NCBI RefSeq assembly: GCF_001429285.1
Contig: NZ_LMJJ01000044.1
Span: 26,842-90,841, forward strand
Length of the DNA: 64,000 bases
Direction of reading: 5' to 3'
Source of the DNA: Ensifer sp. Root278
Lineage (GTDB): Bacteria; Pseudomonadota; Alphaproteobacteria; Rhizobiales; Rhizobiaceae
In this document: one piece after another, positions 55,720 to 64,000 of the stretch
Numbering within the stretch: position 1 is the stretch's first letter
How the letters are laid out: each line of letters starts with the position of its first letter
The notes under the pieces: model-generated
What the model saw: only the letters and a program-made list of their open reading frames with translations
Told to the model about the DNA's origin: nothing
Database searches by the model: none
Program-made: the position numbers and the translations under genes

Positions 55720-56363
55720 GCATTGTCTTCCGTCGAGGAGGGGGCGAGCGAGAGCAGGGCGGCCTCGGCACGAGCGATGAACTCGTCCTTGGTCTCCTGT
55801 GCCTTGAGGCGCATCGGTTCGCCGAAACTTACGGTACAGATCAGCGGGATCGGCACGAACTCCCCCTTTGGCATCACGCGGTTGAGATTGTTGATCCAGA
55901 CGGGCACGAGCGCCACGTCCGGCCGCTTGCAGGCGAGGTGGTAGAGCCCGCTCTTGAACGGCAGGAGCCGCGCCTCGGTCTGGTTGCGTGTTCCCTCGGG
56001 AAAGAGAATAAGCGACGAGCCGTCGTTAAGGACGGCCGTCATCTGCTCGACCGGGTCCTGGGTGCGGGCCGCCGCGTCGCGCTCGATCAATACGGCGTCG
56101 AAGACGTCGCGACCGATGAAGGCCGAGAGCTTCGATTTCAGCCAGTATTCCGCCCCGGCAACGGGCCGCGCGCGTTCCCGAAGCCATGGCGGCAACACCG
56201 CCCAGACCAGCACGAAATCGCCATGGCTGGAATGATTGGCGAAATAGATGCTCTGCTTTGGCGGCAGGCCGGTCTCATGCCAGATGGCGCGCGCCGCAGT
56301 CAGCGCGCGCGCAAACATCATGATGGCGATGGAAGCCAGCTTGGCCATCAAATCGCGGATCAT
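55716..56363 (-). CDS. 1-acyl-glycerol-3-phosphate acyltransferase-family protein (PlsC-like)
   Basis: A 215-residue acyltransferase with the classic motifs: HX4D in FANHSSHGDFVLVW (about 43-48), a basic stretch LKSKLSAFIGRDVF, and LILFPEGTRNQTEARLLPFKSG (about 118-140). It would acylate lysophosphatidate and feed phosphatidate to the coupled CdsA-like enzyme. It is the first gene of the operon; its stop overlaps the CdsA-like start. The N-terminus has one hydrophobic helix. Confidence 0.9.
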   Translation of the reverse strand: MIRDLMAKLASIAIMMFARALTAARAIWHETGLPPKQSIYFANHSSHGDFVLVWAVLPPWLRERARPVAGAEYWLKSKLSAFIGRDVFDAVLIERDAAARTQDPVEQMTAVLNDGSSLILFPEGTRNQTEARLLPFKSGLYHLACKRPDVALVPVWINNLNRVMPKGEFVPIPLICTVSFGEPMRLKAQETKDEFIARAEAALLSLAPSSTEDNA

Positions 56364-56399
56364 GTGGGCTCACGTCCAGATGATAAACAGGCCGTCGTG

Positions 56400-56860
56400 C
56401 CGACGCGCTTTGCAGAGCGTACCGGTCGGCCCCGGATGTGTTCCATGCCTTGCAACAATAAGATCAAGCGCTGCCCCTCAGCCTGCGCCCGGCGTAACCC
56501 CAGGCTGCAATCGACCAACTTTACGCGATTGCGCCCGCTTCTCAAGCGGTTGAAATCACACGCAGGGTGATAACGGACCAGAAGCTCTGGATATTCGCTC
56601 CGGCTGAGAGGCGATCGAACGCAAACCGATGCGACGCCACGCCACAGCCATCGACTGCAAAGTCGTCGTCGCCGACATTGACCGCCTGCAACCCAGCCGC
56701 TAGCTTGCAGGCACAACAAGAGGAGCGTCGTCCAATGCGCCAGTAATGCCCGGTGAAAACCGAATTCGCCTCAACTTCGCTTGCGAAGGGGATGGACGAT
56801 GGCATTGCTCGACCCGCATTGACGGACAGACGCCGAGGCATTCCTCGCCTGCGATCTCTT
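56400..56860 (-). pseudogene. possible decayed GGDEF (diguanylate cyclase) gene remnant
   Basis: On the minus strand two frames read like worn pieces of a GGDEF domain. First is a segment with LAAGLQAVNVGDDDFAV, comparable with the RxGGDEFAV core, and VITLRVIST, comparable with the VTASIG strand. After a stop and a frame change comes NRLRSGRNRVKLVD, comparable with the closing K..GRNRV. No intact frame exists. This is pattern recognition without a search, so it may be wrong. Otherwise the 540-base gap shows no gene. Confidence 0.33.
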
Positions 56861-56906
56861 CTCCATCGTGAGCGGTCACATTTGGACAAGTTTCCAGGGA
56901 CCGAAC

Positions 56907-57713
56907 ATGCAAGATAGACCCAGTCTCGATATCATTGATCACAACCGCCAGGCCTGGGACAGGCAGGCAAGTCAGCACTGCGAGTGGTCGCGGCCGGTGA
57001 CGCCGGAAATGATCGCCGCGGCTCGTGCCGGGCAATGGCAGGCGCGGCTGACGCTCGGTGACCTACCGAAGGGGTGGCTGCCGGACATTCGCGGCCAGAA
57101 GATCCTGTGCCTGGCTTCGGCCGGCGGTCAGCAGGCGCCCATTCTGGCGGCCGCCGGTGCCGAGGTCACCGTCTTCGATATCTCCGAGGGGCAACTCGCG
57201 CAGGACCGGCTCGTTGCCGAACGCGAGGGGCTGTCGCTGACGGCCGTGCAGGGAGACATGCGCGACCTATCGGTGTTCGCTGATGATACCTTCGATTTCG
57301 TCTTTCATCCGATCTCCAATCTCTACATTCCGGACATTCAGCCGGTTTGGCGGGAATGCCACCGGGTGCTCAAGACGGGAGGTCGGCTGCTTGCCAGCTT
57401 TTTCAATCCGGTGGTTTTCGTTGGTGACCGGGATCCGAGCTATGCGGAAAACGGCCTCATTCGCCCGGCCTACGCGCTGCCCTTTGCCGAGGCTGAGCAT
57501 CTCGCTGCCGGTGTGGTAAAATCCAAGATCGAACGCGGCGAGGCGCTGGTGTTCGGGCATGGCCTGGCCGAACAGATCGATGGTCAATTACGGGCCGGAT
57601 TCGTGCTGGCGGGCTTCCACGAAGACTGGCAACCTGTGCCACGCTTCCTGATCGACAGGTTCGTGCCGACCTTCATCGCCACCTGCGCCATCAAGAGCGA
57701 TCTGCATCTTTGA
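56907..57713 (+). CDS. SAM-dependent class I methyltransferase
   Basis: A 268-residue methyltransferase. ILCLASAGGQQAPILAAAGA is the SAM-binding motif I (about 73-92), followed by VTVFDISEGQLAQDRLVA, DDTFDFVFHPISNLYI and VLKTGGRLLASFFNP. The relatively late motif I and the HCEWSRPVTPEMI region are typical of a widespread family of unknown substrate. ATG 56907 has AGGGA seven bases upstream; an in-frame start at 56868 is possible. Confidence 0.87.
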   Translation: MQDRPSLDIIDHNRQAWDRQASQHCEWSRPVTPEMIAAARAGQWQARLTLGDLPKGWLPDIRGQKILCLASAGGQQAPILAAAGAEVTVFDISEGQLAQDRLVAEREGLSLTAVQGDMRDLSVFADDTFDFVFHPISNLYIPDIQPVWRECHRVLKTGGRLLASFFNPVVFVGDRDPSYAENGLIRPAYALPFAEAEHLAAGVVKSKIERGEALVFGHGLAEQIDGQLRAGFVLAGFHEDWQPVPRFLIDRFVPTFIATCAIKSDLHL

Positions 57714-57910
57714 TGGGATTGGCCCGAGCGTGTTGTTCAGGCCGAAAACATAGGCGGAACGAGAATAACCGCGGCGGCCGACACGACGCTGCGGTTGCGG
57801 ATACCGGCCTCCTTTGCCGCCCTGTTACGTCGCGTTACTGTTACGTACTCGCCAAATCACCGGTTTCATTCTTTTCTGTTCGTCAGCGAAACTGGAAAGG
57901 GTCAATAGAT

Positions 57911-58078
57911 ATGCGCTTCATCGCTTCGTTGTTCGTACCGTTGGCGGTCGTTCTGGGGCTTGCGGGCTGTGCCACTACTTCCTCGACCAATACGACCTAC
58001 GCGCAGCCCCAAATCTTCGCCCCCGGTCTCGGGGCGGGAAATACGGCCAACTCCACGGCGGCTCCGGGCTACTACTGA
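57911..58078 (+). CDS. small lipoprotein (55 residues)
   Basis: A short ORF with a signal peptide and lipobox, MRFIASLFVPLAVVLGLAGC (Cys20), followed by a Thr/Ser/Asn/Gly-rich mature part ending APGYY. AAAGGG lies about 11 bases before ATG 57911. Similar tiny lipoproteins of unknown role are common in Rhizobiales envelopes. The reading frame is open further upstream, but the signal peptide fixes the start. Confidence 0.65.
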   Translation: MRFIASLFVPLAVVLGLAGCATTSSTNTTYAQPQIFAPGLGAGNTANSTAAPGYY

Positions 58079-58260
58079 GGCCCTGGCAGCCCGGCACCAT
58101 CAGGCAAGCATGACTCTGCGGCGGGCGCGGCCCGGCGCGGAGGGTTCCTGTTTGCGGCCTTTGTTTGGGCTCAAGCGGCCAATCGGCTCTGTGGCCGCCA
58201 GCCCGCTTGCATTCGCCGGCCAAAAGTTGCAAACAGCGGCGAACCATCAGGGAAAACGCC

Positions 58261-59151
58261 ATGAGCCTCTCCAAGCGAACCACCCGCCCGCTCGATCACC
58301 TCGTGCTGCCGGTGGATACGCTTACGCAGGCACGGCGCCGCCTGTCTAATCTCGGCTTCACGGTCGCTGAGGATGCCCGCCACCCCTTCGGTACCGAAAA
58401 CGCCTGCGTGTTCTTTTCTGATGGTACTTATCTCGAGCCGCTCGCCGTTGCTTCCCGCGAGGAATGCGAAGCCGCTGCACTTGAGGGCAATGCCTTTGTC
58501 GCGCGCGACCAGGCCTTCCGCTTCCGCCAGGGCCCGGAAGGTCTCTCGGCGCTGGTCTTCGGCACCGAGGATGCGGCGAGCGATCACATCCGCTTTCGGG
58601 CGCGCGGCATTTCCGGCGGCGACATGCTGGAGTTTTCCCGGCCGATGAAACTGCCGGATGGCCGTGAGGGATTGGGTTCCTTCCGCCTTGCCTTTGCCGC
58701 AGACCTGCGCTCGCCGGATCTCTTTCTCTTCAACTGTCAGCGCGTCCGGGCGCTGCCGACCGACCGGGCCGCGCTGGAGCAGCATGAAAACGGGGTGATC
58801 GGGATTGCCGAAGTGGTTCTGTCGGAAACCAATCCGACCGATTTCCAGTACCTGCTGCAGGAAGCGGTCGATGAGCGCGAGGTCGCGGCCCACTCCTTCG
58901 GCATGGATGTGTCGGCCACCAACGCCAAGATCTCGGTGCTGAACGCCGCCGGCATGGAAGCCTTCTTCGGCCGTTCGGTACGGGGTGCCGAGCGCGGCCT
59001 GCGTGGTCGCGCCATCGTCTTCCGCGTCGCCGACCTCGAGGCGACGCGTGCACTGTTTGCTGAGAACGATATCGAATTTGCAGAAATGGGCGGGCGCCTC
59101 ATTGTTCCCGAAATGCCGGGGCAAGGGGTGATCTTTGCTTTTGGAGCTTGA
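58261..59151 (+). CDS. VOC (glyoxalase/dioxygenase-fold) family protein
   Basis: A 296-residue protein with two VOC-type halves. The first (about 10-150) starts [20 protein letters not shown] with [19 protein letters not shown]. The second starts near [15 protein letters not shown] and ends [21 protein letters not shown] metal-site set typical of glyoxalase I is not obvious. It is probably a small-molecule-binding or metal-dependent enzyme of unknown substrate. Its TGA overlaps the start of kdsA, so the two are coupled. Confidence 0.75.
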   Translation: MSLSKRTTRPLDHLVLPVDTLTQARRRLSNLGFTVAEDARHPFGTENACVFFSDGTYLEPLAVASREECEAAALEGNAFVARDQAFRFRQGPEGLSALVFGTEDAASDHIRFRARGISGGDMLEFSRPMKLPDGREGLGSFRLAFAADLRSPDLFLFNCQRVRALPTDRAALEQHENGVIGIAEVVLSETNPTDFQYLLQEAVDEREVAAHSFGMDVSATNAKISVLNAAGMEAFFGRSVRGAERGLRGRAIVFRVADLEATRALFAENDIEFAEMGGRLIVPEMPGQGVIFAFGA

Positions 59152-59993
59152 TGATGAAAACCAATGCCAGAGTAGTAGTCGGCAACGGCGGCCATGAGGT
59201 CGCCTTCGCGCAAACCGAGAAGCTGTCGCTGATCGCCGGCCCCTGCCAGATGGAGAGCCGCGAGCACGCCTTCATGATGGCGGGCGCGCTCTCGGAACTC
59301 TGCAAGAAGCTCGATCTCGGCCTCGTCTACAAGTCCTCCTTCGACAAGGCGAACCGCACATCGCTCTCCGGCAAGCGCGGCATCGGCCTGGATAAGGCGA
59401 TGGAAATCTTTGCCGACCTCAAGAAGGAGTTCGGCTTTCCGGTCCTGACCGACGTGCACACCGAAGAGCAGTGCGCTCTCGTCGCCGAGACGGTCGACAT
59501 CCTGCAGATCCCGGCTTTCCTGTCGCGCCAGACGGACCTCTTGGTCGCGGCGGCCAAGACCGGCCGGGCAATCAACGTCAAGAAGGGCCAGTTCCTCGCC
59601 CCCTGGGACATGAAGAACGTACTGGCGAAATTCACCGAGAGCGGCAACCCGAATGTCATGCTCTGCGAGCGCGGCGCCTCCTTCGGCTACAACACGCTGG
59701 TTTCCGACATGCGCTCGCTGCCGATCATGGCTTCCCTCGGCGCACCCATCGTTTTCGATGCGACCCATTCCGTGCAGCAGCCGGGCGGGCAGGGCGGCTC
59801 TTCGGGCGGTCAGCGTGAATTCGTCGAGACCTTGGCGCGCGCCGCCGTCGCGGTCGGTGTCGCCGGTGTGTTCGTCGAGACGCACGAAGATCCGGACAAC
59901 GCGCCGTCGGACGGCCCGAACATGGTGCACCTGAAAGACATGCCGCGGCTGCTCGAAAAGCTGCTCGCCTTCGACGCGATCGCCAAGAGCTGA
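59151..59993 (+). CDS. kdsA: 3-deoxy-8-phosphooctulonate synthase
   Basis: This enzyme joins phosphoenolpyruvate and arabinose 5-phosphate to make KDO 8-phosphate for the LPS inner core. The 280-residue protein has [52 protein letters not shown], the [12 protein letters not shown] loop and [22 protein letters not shown] at 59151 overlaps the previous stop; GGAG lies upstream. The Cys-containing GPCQ and the DxN in the C-terminal motif leave metal dependence to be tested. eno follows after about 140 bases. Confidence 0.96.
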   Translation: MMKTNARVVVGNGGHEVAFAQTEKLSLIAGPCQMESREHAFMMAGALSELCKKLDLGLVYKSSFDKANRTSLSGKRGIGLDKAMEIFADLKKEFGFPVLTDVHTEEQCALVAETVDILQIPAFLSRQTDLLVAAAKTGRAINVKKGQFLAPWDMKNVLAKFTESGNPNVMLCERGASFGYNTLVSDMRSLPIMASLGAPIVFDATHSVQQPGGQGGSSGGQREFVETLARAAVAVGVAGVFVETHEDPDNAPSDGPNMVHLKDMPRLLEKLLAFDAIAKS

Positions 59994-60090
59994 GCCATCA
60001 GCGGCGCTTCGTGAAATTTTCATGAACCGCAATGGCGCGAACGGTTTTGCATCTTGCGCGCCATTGAAATTTCGAGGCCTTGGCGTATGA

Positions 60091-61407
<1,317 letters not shown>

Positions 61408-61409
61408 TC

Positions 61410-61453
61410 CTGTAGCGCCGCGCGTCTTTTCAGACGCGCAAAGGTCGCTGTAG
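61410..61453. repeat. intergenic mosaic element, module B inverted
   Basis: CTGTAGCGCCGCGCGTCTTT...CAGACGCGCAAAGGTCGCTGTAG is module B in reverse. The outer ends CTGTAGCG pair partly, and the inner GCGCGTCT/AGACGCGC stem is perfect. It starts two bases after the eno stop codon. Confidence 0.75.
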
Positions 61454-61466
61454 CTGACAAACGAAG

Positions 61467-61500
61467 CCCGCCCACGTTCCCACGTGGGCGGGTTTCTGTT
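61467..61500 (+). terminator. Rho-independent terminator of eno
   Basis: CCCGCCCACGT-TCCC-ACGTGGGCGGG is a perfect 11-base stem followed by TTTCTGTTTT. Confidence 0.9.
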
Positions 61501-61580
61501 TTCCTGCCATTCATGGTCAACGGTCGGTTAATCAATCGACGCTAGTCTCATTTCCGTAATGCGTATCAGGGCGTGAATGG

Positions 61581-61901
61581 ATGTGGACACGGCATCATAA
61601 GAAACGGAAACTGGGCCGGCTGGTTATGCCGTTGATCGCGGTCGCCTTTCTCTCTTACTTCGGCTATCATTCCATCCACGGCGGCTATGGCTTGAAGGCG
61701 ACGGAGCAATTCGATCGCCAGATCGTCGAGCGGCAGGCGCGGCTGGATAAGCTCACGAAGCAGCGGATGATCCTTGAAAAAGAGGTCCAACTGATGAGTG
61801 ATGGGTCGCTGGAACGGGACATGCTGGATGAAAAAGCTCGCCTCGCGCTGAACATGTCGCGAAGTGACGAGATCGTTATTTTTCACCGCCCCGAAAATTA
61901 A
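61581..61901 (+). CDS. ftsB: FtsB/DivIC-family septum formation initiator
   Basis: A 106-residue bitopic inner-membrane protein of the divisome. After a basic cytosolic start (MWTRHHKKRKLGRL) comes a membrane helix (about 15-30), then a periplasmic coiled coil (about 42-75, FDRQIVERQARLDKLTKQRM) and the conserved LERDMLDEKARLALNMSRSDEIV. FtsB joins FtsL and FtsQ to activate septal wall synthesis. The position between eno and pdhA is conserved in rhizobia. Confidence 0.9.
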   Translation: MWTRHHKKRKLGRLVMPLIAVAFLSYFGYHSIHGGYGLKATEQFDRQIVERQARLDKLTKQRMILEKEVQLMSDGSLERDMLDEKARLALNMSRSDEIVIFHRPEN

Positions 61902-61914
61902 CTTGAATTCAGTT

Positions 61915-61978
61915 AATTGAAATTTGTGAAGCAAATTCAATTGTTTGCGTGGAATGCGAGCCATGCAAATATGGCATT
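61915..61978. promoter_or_regulatory. two inverted repeats upstream of pdhA
   Basis: AATTGAAATTTG-TGAAG-CAAATTCAATT (61915-61942, one unpaired base) is followed by GCCAT-GCAAAT-ATGGC (61960-61975). They lie in an AT-rich gap 60-120 bases before pdhA and could be operators of the pyruvate dehydrogenase operon, or the first could be part of an ftsB terminator. No T-run follows the first. Confidence 0.4.
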
Positions 61979-62037
61979 GCTGTGGCGCTTTTCTTTCCCT
62001 ATGGTAACCGCCAAAGGCTAACCATTGGGAGGAATGA

Positions 62038-63084
62038 ATGGCTCCGCGAAAAACCGCGTCCGTCTCCAGCCGTAAGGCCGCCGCAAAGCCGGCCAAGAAG
62101 GACTTCAACGGCGGCACCATCGCCGATTTCACCAAAGAAGATGACCTGAAGGCTTACCGCGAAATGCTGCTCATCCGGCGTTTCGAGGAAAAGGCCGGCC
62201 AGCTCTATGGCATGGGTTTCATCGGCGGCTTCTGTCACCTCTACATCGGCCAGGAGGCTGTTGTCGTCGGCATGCAGATGGCACTGAAAGACGGTGATCA
62301 GGTCATCACCGCCTATCGTGACCATGGCCACATGCTGGCCTGCGGCATGAGCGCTCGTGGCGTCATGGCCGAACTTACCGGTCGTCGCAGCGGTCTTTCC
62401 AAGGGGAAGGGCGGCTCGATGCACATGTTCTCCAAGGAAAAGCACTTCTACGGCGGTCACGGCATCGTCGGCGCCCAGGTGTCGCTCGGTACAGGCCTTG
62501 CATTCGCAAACCGCTATCGCGGCAACGACAATGTCAGCGTCGCCTATTTCGGTGACGGCGCTGCCAACCAGGGTCAGGTCTACGAAAGCTTCAACATGGC
62601 GCAGCTGTGGAAGCTGCCGGTGATCTACGTGATCGAGAACAACCGCTACGCCATGGGTACGGCAGTATCGCGTGCCTCGGCCCAGACCGACTTTTCGCAG
62701 CGCGGCGTTTCCTTCAACATTCCGGGCTTCCAGGTCGACGGCATGGACGTTCGCGCCGTCAAGGCGGCCGCCGACGAGGCCGTCGAGTATTGCCGTTCCG
62801 GCAAGGGCCCGATCATCCTCGAAATGCAGACCTACCGTTATCGTGGTCACTCCATGTCCGACCCGGCGAAATACCGCTCGAAGGACGAAGTGCAGAAGAT
62901 GCGGTCGGAACACGACCCGATTGAGCAGGTGAAAGCCCGTCTGACCGAAAAGGGCTGGGCGAGCGAAGACGAGCTGAAGCAGATCGACAAGGATGTCCGC
63001 GATATCGTTGCTGACAGCGCCGATTTCGCCCAGGCCGATCCGGAGCCGGATGCATCCGAGCTCTACACCGACATCCTGCTTTGA
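62038..63084 (+). CDS. pdhA: pyruvate dehydrogenase E1 component, alpha subunit
   Basis: Together with the beta subunit this thiamine-diphosphate enzyme decarboxylates pyruvate and acetylates lipoyl groups. The 348-residue protein has [41 protein letters not shown], the ThDP motif [20 protein letters not shown] ending near ENNRYAMGT, and the phosphorylation-loop-like [16 protein letters not shown]. The N-terminus is Ala/Lys-rich (about 1-25). GGGAGG precedes ATG 62038. pdhB follows after 17 bases in the same operon. Confidence 0.97.
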   Translation: MAPRKTASVSSRKAAAKPAKKDFNGGTIADFTKEDDLKAYREMLLIRRFEEKAGQLYGMGFIGGFCHLYIGQEAVVVGMQMALKDGDQVITAYRDHGHMLACGMSARGVMAELTGRRSGLSKGKGGSMHMFSKEKHFYGGHGIVGAQVSLGTGLAFANRYRGNDNVSVAYFGDGAANQGQVYESFNMAQLWKLPVIYVIENNRYAMGTAVSRASAQTDFSQRGVSFNIPGFQVDGMDVRAVKAAADEAVEYCRSGKGPIILEMQTYRYRGHSMSDPAKYRSKDEVQKMRSEHDPIEQVKARLTEKGWASEDELKQIDKDVRDIVADSADFAQADPEPDASELYTDILL

Positions 63085-63101
63085 TCCGGGGAGGGACAAA
63101 C

Positions 63102-64000
63102 ATGCCAGTAGAAATTCTTATGCCCGCCCTTTCCCCGACGATGGAGGAAGGCACGCTCTCGAAATGGCTGAAGAACGAGGGGGACAAGGTGTCCTCCGGC
63201 GACGTCATCGCTGAAATCGAGACGGACAAGGCGACGATGGAAGTCGAAGCCGTCGACGAAGGCACGATCGGCAAGCTCTTGATTGCCGCCGGCACCGAGG
63301 GCGTCAAGGTCAACACGCCGATCGCCGTGTTGCTGCAGGACGGCGAAGCGGCAGGCGATATCGCCGCTCCGAAGGCCGAAGCGCCGAAGGCGGCAGCCAC
63401 TGAGGCTCCGGCTGCGTCCGCGCCGGCTCCGGTTGCAGCCCAGCCGAAGGTTGAAGTTGCCGCCGATCCGGCAATCCCGGCCGGCACCGAAATGGTGACG
63501 ATGACCGTTCGCGAAGCGCTTCGCGACGCCATGGCCGAAGAAATGCGCTTGAGCGACGACGTTTTCGTCATGGGCGAAGAAGTCGCCGAGTACCAGGGCG
63601 CCTACAAGATCACCCAAGGCCTGTTGCAGGAATTCGGTTCGCGTCGCGTCATCGACACCCCGATCACCGAGCACGGTTTTGCCGGTGTCGGCGTCGGCGC
63701 TGCCATGACCGGTCTTCGCCCGATCGTCGAGTTCATGACCTTCAACTTCGCCATGCAGGCGATCGACCAGATCATCAACTCCGCCGCCAAGACGCTCTAC
63801 ATGTCCGGTGGCCAGATGGGCGCGCCGATCGTCTTCCGTGGCCCGAGCGGTGCCGCTGCCCGCGTGGCTGCCCAGCACTCGCAGTGCTACGCCGCCTGGT
63901 ACAGCCATATCCCCGGCCTCAAGGTCGTCATGCCCTATACGGCAGCCGACGCCAAGGGTCTGCTGAAGGCCGCGATCCGCGACCCGAACCCGGTCATCTT
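63102..64000 (+). CDS. pdhB: pyruvate dehydrogenase E1 beta subunit with N-terminal lipoyl domain (partial, runs off right edge)
   Basis: About 299 residues are visible. Residues about 1-78 are a lipoyl domain ([20 protein letters not shown]; the lipoylated Lys in [12 protein letters not shown], about 43). An Ala/Pro/Glu-rich linker (about 85-125) follows. The E1 beta fold starts at [18 protein letters not shown] and contains [37 protein letters not shown] and [15 protein letters not shown] lipoyl domain on E1 beta is a known alphaproteobacterial feature. GGGGAGGG precedes ATG 63102. The 3' part lies outside the window. Confidence 0.96.
   Translation, partial: MPVEILMPALSPTMEEGTLSKWLKNEGDKVSSGDVIAEIETDKATMEVEAVDEGTIGKLLIAAGTEGVKVNTPIAVLLQDGEAAGDIAAPKAEAPKAAATEAPAASAPAPVAAQPKVEVAADPAIPAGTEMVTMTVREALRDAMAEEMRLSDDVFVMGEEVAEYQGAYKITQGLLQEFGSRRVIDTPITEHGFAGVGVGAAMTGLRPIVEFMTFNFAMQAIDQIINSAAKTLYMSGGQMGAPIVFRGPSGAAARVAAQHSQCYAAWYSHIPGLKVVMPYTAADAKGLLKAAIRDPNPVI

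Overview
This window looks like a chromosomal segment of an Ensifer/Sinorhizobium-type alphaproteobacterium. The GC content is high. The order tpiA-secG-pyrG...kdsA-eno-ftsB-pdhA-pdhB, the E1-beta subunit with its own lipoyl domain, the CTTGnn-N17-CTAnAT promoters and a family of modular intergenic palindromes resembling the RIME elements of Sinorhizobium all point the same way. No phage, transposase, CRISPR array or rRNA operon is visible. Most genes are core or conserved accessory genes.

Layout. 1-520: broken tandem duplication of the 5' end of a class III alcohol dehydrogenase gene. 590-3000: XRE regulator, EamA exporter, lipB. 3000-3660: two identical tRNA-Leu(GAG) genes, each with its own promoter and terminator. 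3958-13500: serine hydrolase, degenerate deformylase-like protein, MgtE, MerR regulator, two membrane-protein genes, DUF599, a 33-residue membrane mini-ORF, sdaA. 13600-22450: D,D-carboxypeptidase with SPOR domain, BTLCP protease, double PilZ protein, PAS protein, orphan terminator (possible sRNA), rhomboid, CBS protein, patatin. 22847-29205: hisI-folE, NifU-like/yidD/DUF2267/DUF1697, thrS, acyltransferase. 29241-35700: secreted protein, nitroreductase/flavin reductase pair, HpcH-like protein, DUF2336, a frameshifted SDR, GNAT. 35834-37903: parE.

The most system-like locus is 39158-44923: a HAD-UbiA fusion, a DprE1-like FAD oxidoreductase, an ArnE-like SMR transporter, an extended SDR and a class III aminotransferase, partly translationally coupled. 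Together they resemble a polyprenyl-phosphate-pentose pathway like the mycobacterial decaprenylphosphoryl-arabinose route, with an added transaminase and a possible flippase. A second coherent locus (56363 down to 53734) is a coupled four-gene phospholipid operon: PlsC-like, CdsA-like, small membrane protein, and a CDP-alcohol phosphotransferase with altered motif residues.

44959-52212 holds YceI/cytochrome b561, two GNAT-type genes (one fused to a methyltransferase), tpiA, secG and pyrG. 56907-64000 holds a methyltransferase, a mini-lipoprotein, a VOC protein, kdsA, eno, ftsB and the start of the pyruvate dehydrogenase operon, which runs off the right edge. Intergenic stretches not listed as features (for example 3661-3957, 6059-6449, 17562-18093, 22449-22846 and 23942-24281) showed no gene or structure I can support.
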